The translations under genes and the position numbers were made by a program. DNA of 64,000 bases, taken from contig JAAVDM010000026.1 of NCBI GenBank assembly GCA_014801815.1, positions 16,059-80,058 on the forward strand. Reading direction: 5' to 3'. Positions 19,383 to 27,053 of this stretch are shown here, piece by piece. This stretch comes from Bacteroides sp. (GTDB taxonomy: Bacteria; Bacteroidota; Bacteroidia; Bacteroidales; Muribaculaceae). The first letter of the stretch is position 1. Each line of letters opens with the position of its first letter. Below the pieces are notes generated by a model. The model searched no databases and was not told where the DNA came from. It saw only the letters and a program-made list of their open reading frames with translations.

Positions 19383-20177
19383 TTATTTTTTCTTACAGAA
19401 TGTGCTTGGCTTTGTACCTGTAATCTGTTTGAAAACTCTATTGAAATTACCGGGAGTGCTGAATCCTGTCTCATAGGCAATCTCCTGCATTGTCTTATCT
19501 CTGTCGGCAAACATCTCAATCGCACGTGTTATACGTTGATAGTTGACATAATCGGTGAATCTTATTCCCGATTTCCGGAAAAGTCTGCTGAGATTTCTTA
19601 CGGAAAATCCGAACTGTGAGGCAACACGTTCCATACCTAATTCTTCATCGAGATGTTCGTTTATATATTTCAGTATTGCTTGTAAACGTATGTCGTCAGG
19701 AATTACCAATGCTCTGAGCGGAGTTTTATATCTCTCTCCTGTCGCCGGAAACAGATTAAGAAAACTTATGCAGTAATCATAGAGTTTCGGCTGTTCAGAC
19801 CTTCTGATTACACCGGGATTCCGGGCAATGAATTTAAGATTTACTAAAATAAATGTGTTCGTATTGTAGACAGAAAATATATCTTTTGAAGAAGAGAGTA
19901 AGTCGCAATAAATCATCTGTAATGAAATCTGACGGTTATTGCTGGATAGTTTATGTACGATATTTTTCGGAATCCATGCAATATGATTTTCCGGAACAAA
20001 ATATACCTTATCCTCCACTTGTATGCGTAGGGTACCGGAAAGAGTATGGATTATCTGATGCTTGGTATGCCAATGTTGGGGAAGGTCAACTATTTCCCTG
20101 CCCGTTTCCTTGATAAATATTTCATTATCTGGAGATTGTTTAATGGAATCAACGTAATCTTCCTGTTCCTTGCTCAT
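19383..20177 (-). CDS. AraC-family regulator with N-terminal cupin, divergent from padC
   Basis: A 264-residue cytoplasmic regulator. Residues about 20-110 form a cupin-like effector domain (HWHTKHQIIHTLSGTLRI, then VYFVPENHIAWIPKNIVH). Residues about 165-264 form the AraC/XylS double HTH (ILKYINEHLDEELGMERVAS, then QFGFSVRNLSRLFRKSG and MQEIAYETGFSTPGNFNRVF). It is transcribed away from the phenolic acid decarboxylase gene, 94 bp apart, with closely spaced opposing -7 elements. The arrangement suggests that it controls padC in response to a phenolic acid; firmicute padC genes use an unrelated PadR repressor. Family is certain, ligand is inferred. Confidence 0.9.
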   Translation of the reverse strand: MSKEQEDYVDSIKQSPDNEIFIKETGREIVDLPQHWHTKHQIIHTLSGTLRIQVEDKVYFVPENHIAWIPKNIVHKLSSNNRQISLQMIYCDLLSSSKDIFSVYNTNTFILVNLKFIARNPGVIRRSEQPKLYDYCISFLNLFPATGERYKTPLRALVIPDDIRLQAILKYINEHLDEELGMERVASQFGFSVRNLSRLFRKSGIRFTDYVNYQRITRAIEMFADRDKTMQEIAYETGFSTPGNFNRVFKQITGTKPSTFCKKK

Positions 20178-20222
20178 CTGGCCTAAAATGATAATTAAAT
20201 TTCCTTATTTGCAAATCGGGTA

Positions 20223-20230
20223 CAAAAATA
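20223..20230 (-). promoter_or_regulatory. Probable -7 element of the AraC-family gene
   Basis: TATTTTTG on the minus strand matches TAnnTTTG, 46 bp upstream of the regulator start. A second match lies at 20251-20258, so the exact promoter is uncertain. Confidence 0.4.
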
Positions 20231-20236
20231 ATGTCT

Positions 20237-20244
20237 TAAATTTG
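20237..20244 (+). promoter_or_regulatory. Probable -7 element of padC
   Basis: TAAATTTG matches TAnnTTTG, 27 bp before the padC ATG. A TTTG at 20208-20211 is 25 bp upstream, longer than the usual 19-20 bp spacing, which would fit a promoter that needs an activator. Confidence 0.5.
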
Positions 20245-20271
20245 CAATATCAAAAATAATAAAATACAATT

Positions 20272-20781
20272 ATGGATAAATTTATAGGCTCTCATTTCAT
20301 CTATACCTATGCCAATGGATGGAATTATGAATTATATGTGAAGAATGAAAATACAGTGGATTACCGTATCCATAGCGGAATGGTTGGTGGCCGTTGGGTC
20401 AGAGACCAGAAAGCTGATATTGTAAAGCTCACAGACGGGGTGTATAAGATATCGTGGACTGAACCTACCGGTACTGATGTAAGCCTTAATTTCATGCCCG
20501 GCGAGAACAAGTTGCATGGTGTGATATTCTTCCCTAAATGGGTGAAGGATCATCCCGAGATTACAGTATGTTTCCAGAACGATTTTATTCCTCTGATGGA
20601 AGAAAGCCGTCTTAAATATGAGACATATCCTAAATATGTCGTTCCTGAGTTCGGAAAGATATTCTATTCACGTAACGAGGGTGTAAATAACGAAAAAGTA
20701 ATTTCAGAGGCACCCTACGACGGTATGATAGACGATATTATCAGCGGTAAACTTACTTTTACCGACAACAAAGATAACTGA
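20272..20781 (+). CDS. padC: Phenolic acid decarboxylase
   Basis: A 169-residue cytoplasmic, cofactor-free enzyme that decarboxylates p-coumaric, ferulic and caffeic acid to vinylphenols. The whole protein aligns by eye with Bacillus Pad[50 protein letters not shown], and [15 protein letters not shown] with [13 protein letters not shown]. The known active-site residues Tyr11, Tyr13, Arg41 and Glu64 fall at exactly those positions. Length is the usual 160-170 residues. It is monocistronic between a divergent AraC regulator and a strong terminator. The very high similarity to firmicute enzymes suggests horizontal transfer. The substrate probably comes from plant fibre hydroxycinnamates. Confidence 0.97.
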   Translation: MDKFIGSHFIYTYANGWNYELYVKNENTVDYRIHSGMVGGRWVRDQKADIVKLTDGVYKISWTEPTGTDVSLNFMPGENKLHGVIFFPKWVKDHPEITVCFQNDFIPLMEESRLKYETYPKYVVPEFGKIFYSRNEGVNNEKVISEAPYDGMIDDIISGKLTFTDNKDN

Positions 20782-20816
20782 TACCCAACCGGAATTATCT
20801 CAAAACTAAACCAAAA

Positions 20817-20880
20817 CTGACTTACTGATAAACAGAGTGCAGGCTACATGTAACCTGCACTCTGTTTATCAGTAAGTCAG
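20817..20880. terminator. Bidirectional terminator, 27-bp perfect stem
   Basis: The arm at 20817-20843 (core CAGAGTGCAGG) is perfectly repeated in inverse at 20854-20880 around a 10-nt loop. It lies between the convergent padC and higA genes, 36 bp and 12 bp from their stops, and can serve both. Confidence 0.85.
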
Positions 20881-20891
20881 TTTCTTATCGG

Positions 20892-21993
20892 TCAGGATAT
20901 TTTTGGCGAACGATAACTGCGTACAGCGTAACATCTTGTGTCATGTTTATACCGTGAGATAGCTATCGTAGGACTGATACCACGTTTTTTTGCTTCGGCA
21001 GCGATTATATGGACGATAGTATAAGGTGTGAGATTTTTAGAGCCTACCGACATAATTGATTTCCATACTGCCGGAGGGATCAGGATATTATTAGCAAATT
21101 CGTCAGCTTCTTTTTCCTCGGGAGACTGAGATGAATAATCGTTTTCGACAGATATATATGATTTACCGGAGTTAAGATGTTGTCGTATATGACCGATTTC
21201 ATGAAGTACATAAAATGCGAGTTTGTCCATATTATGCCGATAAGTTACCACAATAGCCGGATTCTCCCCGACCATTACTGAATAGGCATAAATAGGAGCG
21301 GAGTCAAGTTGGGGAATATGGCAGAAGATAATTCCATTATTGTTAAGAATGTCTTTTAGTCCGGTAACAGTCAGAGTATTCTCGTTGGCAGCTTTCGCAA
21401 TATCTGTAGCTGCCAGTAGACAGCTATCCGGAGAATATGATTTATAAATATCGGATTTAGCTGCTTCCGACCATGCAAGAAGAAGCCATGTGCGCATATT
21501 TACTTCATCAATTTTAAGTTTATCGCTGCGCTTAAAAAATCCGACTGTATTACTTTCCATTGCCTGTAAACTATTAATGTCTGTTGACAGATGTTTTTTT
21601 AGTTCTGACAGGCGTTCTGCTGCTGTATTCTTATTAATACCAAAAAACTTATATATAAGTCAGATTAAGAATTGAACTTATTGACTGCTCTTCCATAGTG
21701 GCCGCTATATCAACCGAATCAATTTCGGCCCGGCGTTTCAGTATATAGTTGTATCGGTTCTGAAGATTCATCCATATCTGAAATGATATACCGAGAGCTT
21801 TTTCCAGTTTAATAGCTATAGTTTCAGTTATATGTCGTTTACCCTTAATAACTTCGCTTAGATTTGGTGCAGGCATACCTATAGCCCGAGCAAAATCTTT
21901 CTGTTTTATACCTCGGGCCTGAAGTTCACATTTCAGTACGCTACCGGGGTGAGTGGGACGTATGGGTATGATGTCTTTAGCGTTTGTTGCCAT
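20892..21993 (-). pseudogene. higA-like antitoxin (HTH + ImmA/IrrE metallopeptidase), split by a frameshift
   Basis: Two ORFs read as one 367-codon gene interrupted at a TA repeat. The upstream ORF (21993-21649, 114 aa) is a HigA/XRE domain: HPGSVLKCELQARGIKQKDF, then ARAIGMPAPNLSEVIKGKR. The downstream ORF (start shown at 21560) is an ImmA/IrrE zinc peptidase with HEIGH at its residues 120-124 and EKEADEFANNILIP. The downstream frame stays open upstream of its first Met to about 21659, encoding KFFGINKNTAAERLSELKKH, then LSTDINSLQA, typical of the linker in fused family members. One extra TA in the TATATATA tract near 21650-21657 would join the frames exactly. The downstream Met might allow separate translation of the peptidase, so partial function is possible. 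It overlaps higB by 17 bp. Confidence 0.8.
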
Positions 21994-22299
21994 AGGGCTT
22001 CGAGTCTATTTCAATTAATTTGACTTCTATACCACCGGCATGTTCAGTGAATAATAATCTTTCGACGCGGTTATTCATTATTCTGACCGAACTCTCCGGA
22101 CGGTATTTAATTGTTCATAATGCAGGTAACTGAACATTTTAAGATCGGAAGTAACTTCTGTACTCAACATCAAATTGATTACCTGTATATACGCATCAAT
22201 AAAACGCTGGTTTCTTGCCAGTTTCTTATATCTGCCATCTTTAGTTCTTCCGGTCTCGTACAATTCTCTTAGTGCATCATCAGTAAAGATAACATTCAT
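21977..22299 (-). pseudogene. higB-like RelE-superfamily toxin, frameshifted
   Basis: The ORF track shows an 86-aa ORF (22338-22078), but family proteins begin at the internal Met at 22299 (MNVIFTDDALRELYETGRT). The frame ends early after HYEQLNTVRRVRSE. The neighbouring frame continues with SSVRIMNNRVERLLFTEHAG, then IEVKLIEIDSKPYGNKR and a stop at 21977-21979. Adding one A in TTAAATACC (near 22111) restores HYEQLKYRPESSVRIMNNRV and a 107-residue HigB of normal length that overlaps higA by 17 bp, as in intact loci. HigB toxins cut mRNA at the ribosome; the truncated product lacks the C-terminal strands and should be inactive. Confidence 0.8.
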
Positions 22300-22317
22300 C
22301 AGTTGTAAAATATCTTG

Positions 22318-22325
22318 CAAATATA
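22318..22325 (-). promoter_or_regulatory. Probable -7 element of the higBA promoter
   Basis: TATATTTG on the minus strand matches TAnnTTTG, 19 bp upstream of the restored higB start, next to an inverted repeat. Confidence 0.5.
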
Positions 22326-22327
22326 CT

Positions 22328-22352
22328 AAAATTACCATATATAGGTAATTTT
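22328..22352. promoter_or_regulatory. Inverted repeat operator candidate at the higBA promoter
   Basis: AAAATTACC (22328-22336) and GGTAATTTT (22344-22352) are perfect 9-bp inverted repeats with a 7-nt spacer, placed between the expected -33 and -7 positions of higBA. HigA-type antitoxins repress their own promoter through such dyads, so this is a likely autoregulatory site. Confidence 0.6.
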
Positions 22353-22393
22353 TTACTTGTTTATTTTATTTGACGTGTAGAGCTTTACTATAT

Positions 22394-22440
22394 TATGGAA
22401 CTGTCCGCCCATAGAAATTCTATGAGCGGACAGTCCCATA
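22394..22440. terminator. Hairpin downstream of the 1488-aa exported protein gene
   Basis: ACTGTCCGC/GCGGACAGT is extended on both sides by TATGG/CCATA and CATAG/CTATG with two single mismatches and loop AAATT. It is the second of two tandem hairpins past the stop at 22532 and also insulates the higBA promoter. Confidence 0.6.
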
Positions 22441-22470
22441 AAGCACATAAGTGACAGGAGAATAAAGTTA

Positions 22471-22505
22471 GAAATGGTGAGCCGGAACTTCCGATTCACC
22501 ATTTC
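22471..22505 (-). terminator. Terminator hairpin of the giant-protein operon
   Basis: GAAATGGTGA (22471-22480) pairs with TCACCATTTC (22496-22505), with an inner CGGAA/TTCCG stem, 27 bp past the stop of the 1488-aa gene. Confidence 0.7.
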
Positions 22506-22531
22506 TACTACAATATCGGGATAAGATTATC

Positions 22532-25500
22532 TCAAAGAACTCTTACCTTAGCCACCGTCTTACCGGCCTTGACCATATAGATGCCGGGTTCGGCAGGTAT
22601 AGTGGCTGTGCCGTCAGGACAGGCGGTGAGGCTGTGCAGCTTACCGTCGGCAGTGTAGACAGCGATGTTGTCGGCAGTAGCACCTATAACGTAGATGTTG
22701 CCGCGACCGCCGGCTATACGCAGATTGCTGTTGATTTCAGCGACTGAACTACCATCGACAAACGCTGCGTTGCTCAGAGGCCCTTCGTAGAGGTTACCCT
22801 CGGCATCGGTTACTACAGTAGTAACATGGTAGACAGCACCCTCCTCAGTCGAAGCATCGATATGATTATATCTCGTGTCGGTCACTTTGTCAGCCACGAG
22901 AGTGCGCGGGTTCTCACCATTGGTGACATAGACACGATAAGAGTCTATGTCCCATTCCGAAAGTTCGGCGGGTGTGAATTCAACGTCATCAATCATAGCG
23001 GCGAAAGCACCCCAGCTACGATACTCGAAGGCGAAGTAACGGGCATTCTGAGGAAGTGTGAACTGAACCTGCTCCCAGCTTTCGCTGCCCGATTTGGTGA
23101 AGGGCTGCTGCATGGTGAACGAGTTTATATCATCATCAGTCTCAGATACCCATATTGCTATGGTCTCCGGATAAGTACTATCGATAGTACCGAACCAGAA
23201 GCTGACTGTAGTACCGCCTTCGACACGCGGCGAGATAAGCCAGTCAGATGACTGTACAGGCTCCTCGCCATCTTCATAGGCAAGAGAGCGGGCCATAACA
23301 AACTGTTTGCCAGAATGCGGGCACAGACGGGCATCATTCATAGTACCCATAGCCTCGGCATCAAACACTATCCATGCACCCAGGTCGGTATTGCCCACCC
23401 ACGAGAGTCCGTTGATAGTGAAAGGTACACCGCCGTCACGGTCTACATTACGCCAGCGACCTATTGTACCGGTGTTGCGGTGCGAAGGCATATTCTCGAA
23501 GCCTTCGGTCTCGCCGTACACAGCATTAGGACGGCTCCATGTCAGCTCAACACCGTTGCCGACAGCGTCTGAAGCATTAAGGTCTTCAACGATAGGAAGT
23601 ACATTGTCTGCCAATGTGAATGATAGGGCAGCAGTATTGTTGTGCTCGATTTCGTCATCATCGGCTACAATGCTTGCACGTACCTGAAGGTCGTTATATG
23701 CGAGATACTCGACAAGCATCGGGAACGTGAAATTACGTTCGAAGCTGCGGCCGGCGTCAGTACGTCCGACATTTACAGTTTCCGAAGCAATAACATTACC
23801 ATCACCAAGTAAATCAACGACGATAGAGGTTGTACCTATTTCAAGACCGGAGTTTACAATCTTGACGGCGAATACAGCATCATCGCCAACTACAGTTGAT
23901 TCAGGGCCAGTCAGCGACTGCATAGAGAAATCATGTTCCACATCACGCAGTACTTCAAAACTCTCCACCAGACAGTGGGCATCGCTATAGTCAGCTAAGA
24001 TAGCACGGAGACGGAACTGAATCCAGCCTTGATTCATGAATGACTCCGGAAGCTCGACATTCCAGTCTACCCATTTCTGAGCCGAACCGGGTGTCAGATC
24101 AGCTATCATCACATAATCCGTAGCCTCTGAGGTGCGACCCCAGAGTTGCATAGAAGCAGCATGAGCGTATTGCCAGTGGCGGATACGTACTATTGCTTCA
24201 TTAACATCTTCGGTAGACATCTTCGGAGATATCAGTTCACCCATACCCGGGCCGGAAACGAGATTGTAGCAATCAAGTGCGCCTAAGGAAATGACGGGAT
24301 TACCGATTCCAATACCATCCATTGAGCTGACCGAATTCCAGAGACAGTTGCCAAATTCGCCTTCACCATTATTCTGCCATGGAGTATAGTCAAAACCTGT
24401 GCTGTTGAAGCGTTCGGAAAGAGGTATCGGTAGAGCCGGGCCGATGATGTCCTGTATGTAAGGTGACAGAAGCGACTGTCCCATTTCGTTTGAGGCGAGT
24501 ACACCAAGACGGTATATCTGCTGTGACGAGCCGGTATAAGTAACGTCATACGTACATTCCGATGTAGTACCTAACAGCGTATTGTTGTTGGCGCTGTACA
24601 GATATATCTTGTACACCAGATTGTCAGTGTCCACATAGGCACCGTGTTCACCCTGTTCCGGAGCTTCCCATGTAAGTGTGAATGTCTTATTGTCACTTGA
24701 TGCCGACAGCTGGACATTGATGGGGTAGACCGGTACGTCAATACCTACATAAGCCTTGGCTAACTGAGCCACACCCTTACCCTGCGAAGCAGTTGAAGGA
24801 GTGAGGAAGAAATTCTGCATACCGCTTTCGGGTACTTCGATTTCCATAATGACACGCTCACCGGGTTTTGCTTCGGCTTGTACCGAGTTGGTACCGCAGG
24901 AAAGCACAAATGTCACAGTCTCGTCCATATCGAGTGCCGTGCCGTTGATGGCCTTGAGCGGTGCGGTAAAGCTGGCTGTTGCTTTAAGTTCTCCGAGAGG
25001 AGCCGCAAATACTGTCAGGTCATTTGTCTCGCCGGGTGCCAGAGCGGAAGACGCCTCGTCGAGAGCTATGTGGAAGTTGCGCATCTTGACACCACGATAG
25101 CGGTAGGCACCTGAAGTACTGGAATGGAAGCCTATATAATAAGCTCCCGGCTGTGTGATACCGAAATCTGCGGTTACCGTAGTGTCTTCGGGTGTCTGAC
25201 GTTCGGCATGGTTGTATATACGGGTTGACATTGACTCAGGCACGGGATAAGTGCCTATGTATATCTCAAGGTCATCGTTATGGTCAGCGACTCCGAAGTA
25301 GTTGGAGTAGTCAAAGCTAATGCTGTAACGAGCGTCTACATCGTCCAATTTTATAGCGGGCAGGAAGAACCAGTCATCGGGACTCTGATAATACTGTACG
25401 CTACCGACAGCAATATATGACTTACCGTCCTTCTCGTAGTATGAGAACTCGTTTTCATCATTGTTGCTGTTGATCACAGTGAAGAGATCCACCTGCTCAC

Positions 25501-26998
25501 GGATCGGCTCTATGGATACAGGCAGTTCAAGGGGAGTACCTATTACAGTGGAAAGAGCTTCCGAAGGCTGTGACACATGACCGTTGGCTGTAGCTGTTAC
25601 CGTAAATGCCACGCGACGCATGTCTCCCTCAGTATCGATAACATACCAGGATGTTTCGATCGGTTCCTCATTGATGCGCTCGCCGTTGGCATAGACATCG
25701 TATGTCATGAAGGTCATGTCGATATAACCGCCGTTGACTGAAGCCGAAGGTTTAGACCAATAGAGCAGTGAACCGTCAAGGCTAAGCTGTGAAGGCGGAA
25801 TCGAGGTGTCATGACCGGCGTAGAACGTTCTCTTGGCTTTAGGGCCGGCCACACCGTATGTCTGTCCGAAGATTGCCAGTTCGTGCAGACCCTCGGCCAC
25901 TGAGACCTGAGTCTTTACAGTTGCACCGGGTTCGGCAGAGTCATTCCATACAGGCTCTCCGTCAACAGTGATAACCATCTCGATGTTGCCGGAAAGAGGT
26001 GTACCGTCGAAAGTTGACTCGGGAACTTTGAACGCAACCTCACCCGAAAGTGACGGACCGTCAAACTCTACAGCTGTGAGTGTCGGTTCGGCAGGTGCGT
26101 TGTCAGCAGCATACTGGTCTGTACAGAAAACACCGGCGAACATATATCCCTGCGGCAGAGGCTCACCGTCATAGACGTCGAATGAGCCGTCACCTACATT
26201 GATATAAGCTAACTGGTATACCTGTTCAGTATTATTTGGATACATGGTGACAAAGCAGTGATCCTGCGGGCTGTACACCAGATGTTGTGATGTTGACTCC
26301 TGTGGAATTACAAAATCCTCGTAATCCTCGAATACCTTGACCTCATAACAAGAAGCTGTCTCACGGTCTACCATATACATGACGCCGTTGTTCTTGATAC
26401 CGTACAGCTGTCCGTCGGCCGGATTGTATGCCAGCGAAGCCATGAAATCACTGCCACCGTTACCTACGTTACCGATATGGCGTGTAGTCCAGTCAGCAGG
26501 ATTAATTTCAATAAGCTGATTGAAGCCGAATGTAACAAGGTCGACAGCCAGACCGTAGAACATATCACGGTCGTTATCGTAGGTCAGAGCGTAACAGAAA
26601 CCGAAATCCTCGACTGTAAAGTTGATATTGTCAAGGCGACGTCCGGCAGTGGTGTCAAATACCTTCCAGAATACTGAAAGGTCACCTGTAACCATGTTCT
26701 GAGAGAAGTCAGGTATATAAAGTATATCACCGCGCATAGCGCCATCCTGCAGCTGGGGTTCCATATTAATAAAATCCATGCTGCTGAAAGTGGAGGTGAC
26801 AGTGCCGTCGGTCAGATTTATCGGACCGAAACAACCGATATAGCCCTGATCCGAAAGACCGGTAGAGTATAGAGCGTATACATGCCCTGCCGGTGAATCA
26901 GCTGACTTAGCCGGTACTCCGGCGGCGGCCGGAGTCTGTGTGCTCCAGGCCGCCGCTGCGATAGCGGCACCACCCATCAAACTAAATATTAGTCTCAT
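22532..26998 (-). CDS. Giant exported protein: beta-propeller, Ig/FN3 repeats, choice-of-anchor J, Por/T9SS-like tail (paralog 2)
   Basis: A 1488-residue exported protein with an N-terminal signal sequence. Residues about 35-310 look like a YncE/WD-type beta-propeller (units such as LVYSPQDHCFVTMYPNNTEQ and LAYNPADGQLYGIKNNGVMY). Ig-like and FN3 domains follow (LTLTWEAPEQ-type strands), two jelly-roll segments, a CARDB-like region (about 1055-1150) and a choice-of-anchor J/cleaved-adhesin domain (about 1190-1360; WLISPRVEGGTTVSFWFG and ARYFAFEYRSWGAFAAMIDD). The end, AVYTADGKLHSLTACPDGTA, then IPAEPGIYMVKAGKTVAKVR, is a type A sorting tail, implying export and surface attachment. It starts 55 bp after the stop of its paralog and is probably cotranscribed with it. 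No catalytic site is recognised. Confidence 0.82.
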   Translation of the reverse strand: MRLIFSLMGGAAIAAAAWSTQTPAAAGVPAKSADSPAGHVYALYSTGLSDQGYIGCFGPINLTDGTVTSTFSSMDFINMEPQLQDGAMRGDILYIPDFSQNMVTGDLSVFWKVFDTTAGRRLDNINFTVEDFGFCYALTYDNDRDMFYGLAVDLVTFGFNQLIEINPADWTTRHIGNVGNGGSDFMASLAYNPADGQLYGIKNNGVMYMVDRETASCYEVKVFEDYEDFVIPQESTSQHLVYSPQDHCFVTMYPNNTEQVYQLAYINVGDGSFDVYDGEPLPQGYMFAGVFCTDQYAADNAPAEPTLTAVEFDGPSLSGEVAFKVPESTFDGTPLSGNIEMVITVDGEPVWNDSAEPGATVKTQVSVAEGLHELAIFGQTYGVAGPKAKRTFYAGHDTSIPPSQLSLDGSLLYWSKPSASVNGGYIDMTFMTYDVYANGERINEEPIETSWYVIDTEGDMRRVAFTVTATANGHVSQPSEALSTVIGTPLELPVSIEPIREQVDLFTVINSNNDENEFSYYEKDGKSYIAVGSVQYYQSPDDWFFLPAIKLDDVDARYSISFDYSNYFGVADHNDDLEIYIGTYPVPESMSTRIYNHAERQTPEDTTVTADFGITQPGAYYIGFHSSTSGAYRYRGVKMRNFHIALDEASSALAPGETNDLTVFAAPLGELKATASFTAPLKAINGTALDMDETVTFVLSCGTNSVQAEAKPGERVIMEIEVPESGMQNFFLTPSTASQGKGVAQLAKAYVGIDVPVYPINVQLSASSDNKTFTLTWEAPEQGEHGAYVDTDNLVYKIYLYSANNNTLLGTTSECTYDVTYTGSSQQIYRLGVLASNEMGQSLLSPYIQDIIGPALPIPLSERFNSTGFDYTPWQNNGEGEFGNCLWNSVSSMDGIGIGNPVISLGALDCYNLVSGPGMGELISPKMSTEDVNEAIVRIRHWQYAHAASMQLWGRTSEATDYVMIADLTPGSAQKWVDWNVELPESFMNQGWIQFRLRAILADYSDAHCLVESFEVLRDVEHDFSMQSLTGPESTVVGDDAVFAVKIVNSGLEIGTTSIVVDLLGDGNVIASETVNVGRTDAGRSFERNFTFPMLVEYLAYNDLQVRASIVADDDEIEHNNTAALSFTLADNVLPIVEDLNASDAVGNGVELTWSRPNAVYGETEGFENMPSHRNTGTIGRWRNVDRDGGVPFTINGLSWVGNTDLGAWIVFDAEAMGTMNDARLCPHSGKQFVMARSLAYEDGEEPVQSSDWLISPRVEGGTTVSFWFGTIDSTYPETIAIWVSETDDDINSFTMQQPFTKSGSESWEQVQFTLPQNARYFAFEYRSWGAFAAMIDDVEFTPAELSEWDIDSYRVYVTNGENPRTLVADKVTDTRYNHIDASTEEGAVYHVTTVVTDAEGNLYEGPLSNAAFVDGSSVAEINSNLRIAGGRGNIYVIGATADNIAVYTADGKLHSLTACPDGTATIPAEPGIYMVKAGKTVAKVRVL

Positions 26999-27027
26999 GT
27001 GTATTGTGGTTTAAGTATTATTGTCGG

Positions 27028-27051
27028 AATATCGCGTGCACACGCGATATT
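27028..27051. repeat. Perfect 11-bp inverted repeat between the two giant genes
   Basis: AATATCGCGTG-CA-CACGCGATATT lies 2 bp past the stop of the 1566-aa gene and 29 bp before the start of the 1488-aa gene. No U run follows. It may be a processing or attenuation element that sets the ratio of the two proteins. Confidence 0.5.
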
Positions 27052-27053
27052 TA

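Larger units (their letters stand above)
20207..20247. promoter_or_regulatory. ATTTGCAA direct repeats, 33 bp apart, in the araC-padC intergenic region
   Basis: ATTTGCAA occurs at 20207-20214 (as part of the palindrome ATTTGCAAAT) and again at 20240-20247. The 33 bp period is three helical turns on one DNA face. The second copy overlaps the padC -7 element. This is a reasonable candidate binding site for the divergent AraC regulator. Confidence 0.4.
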
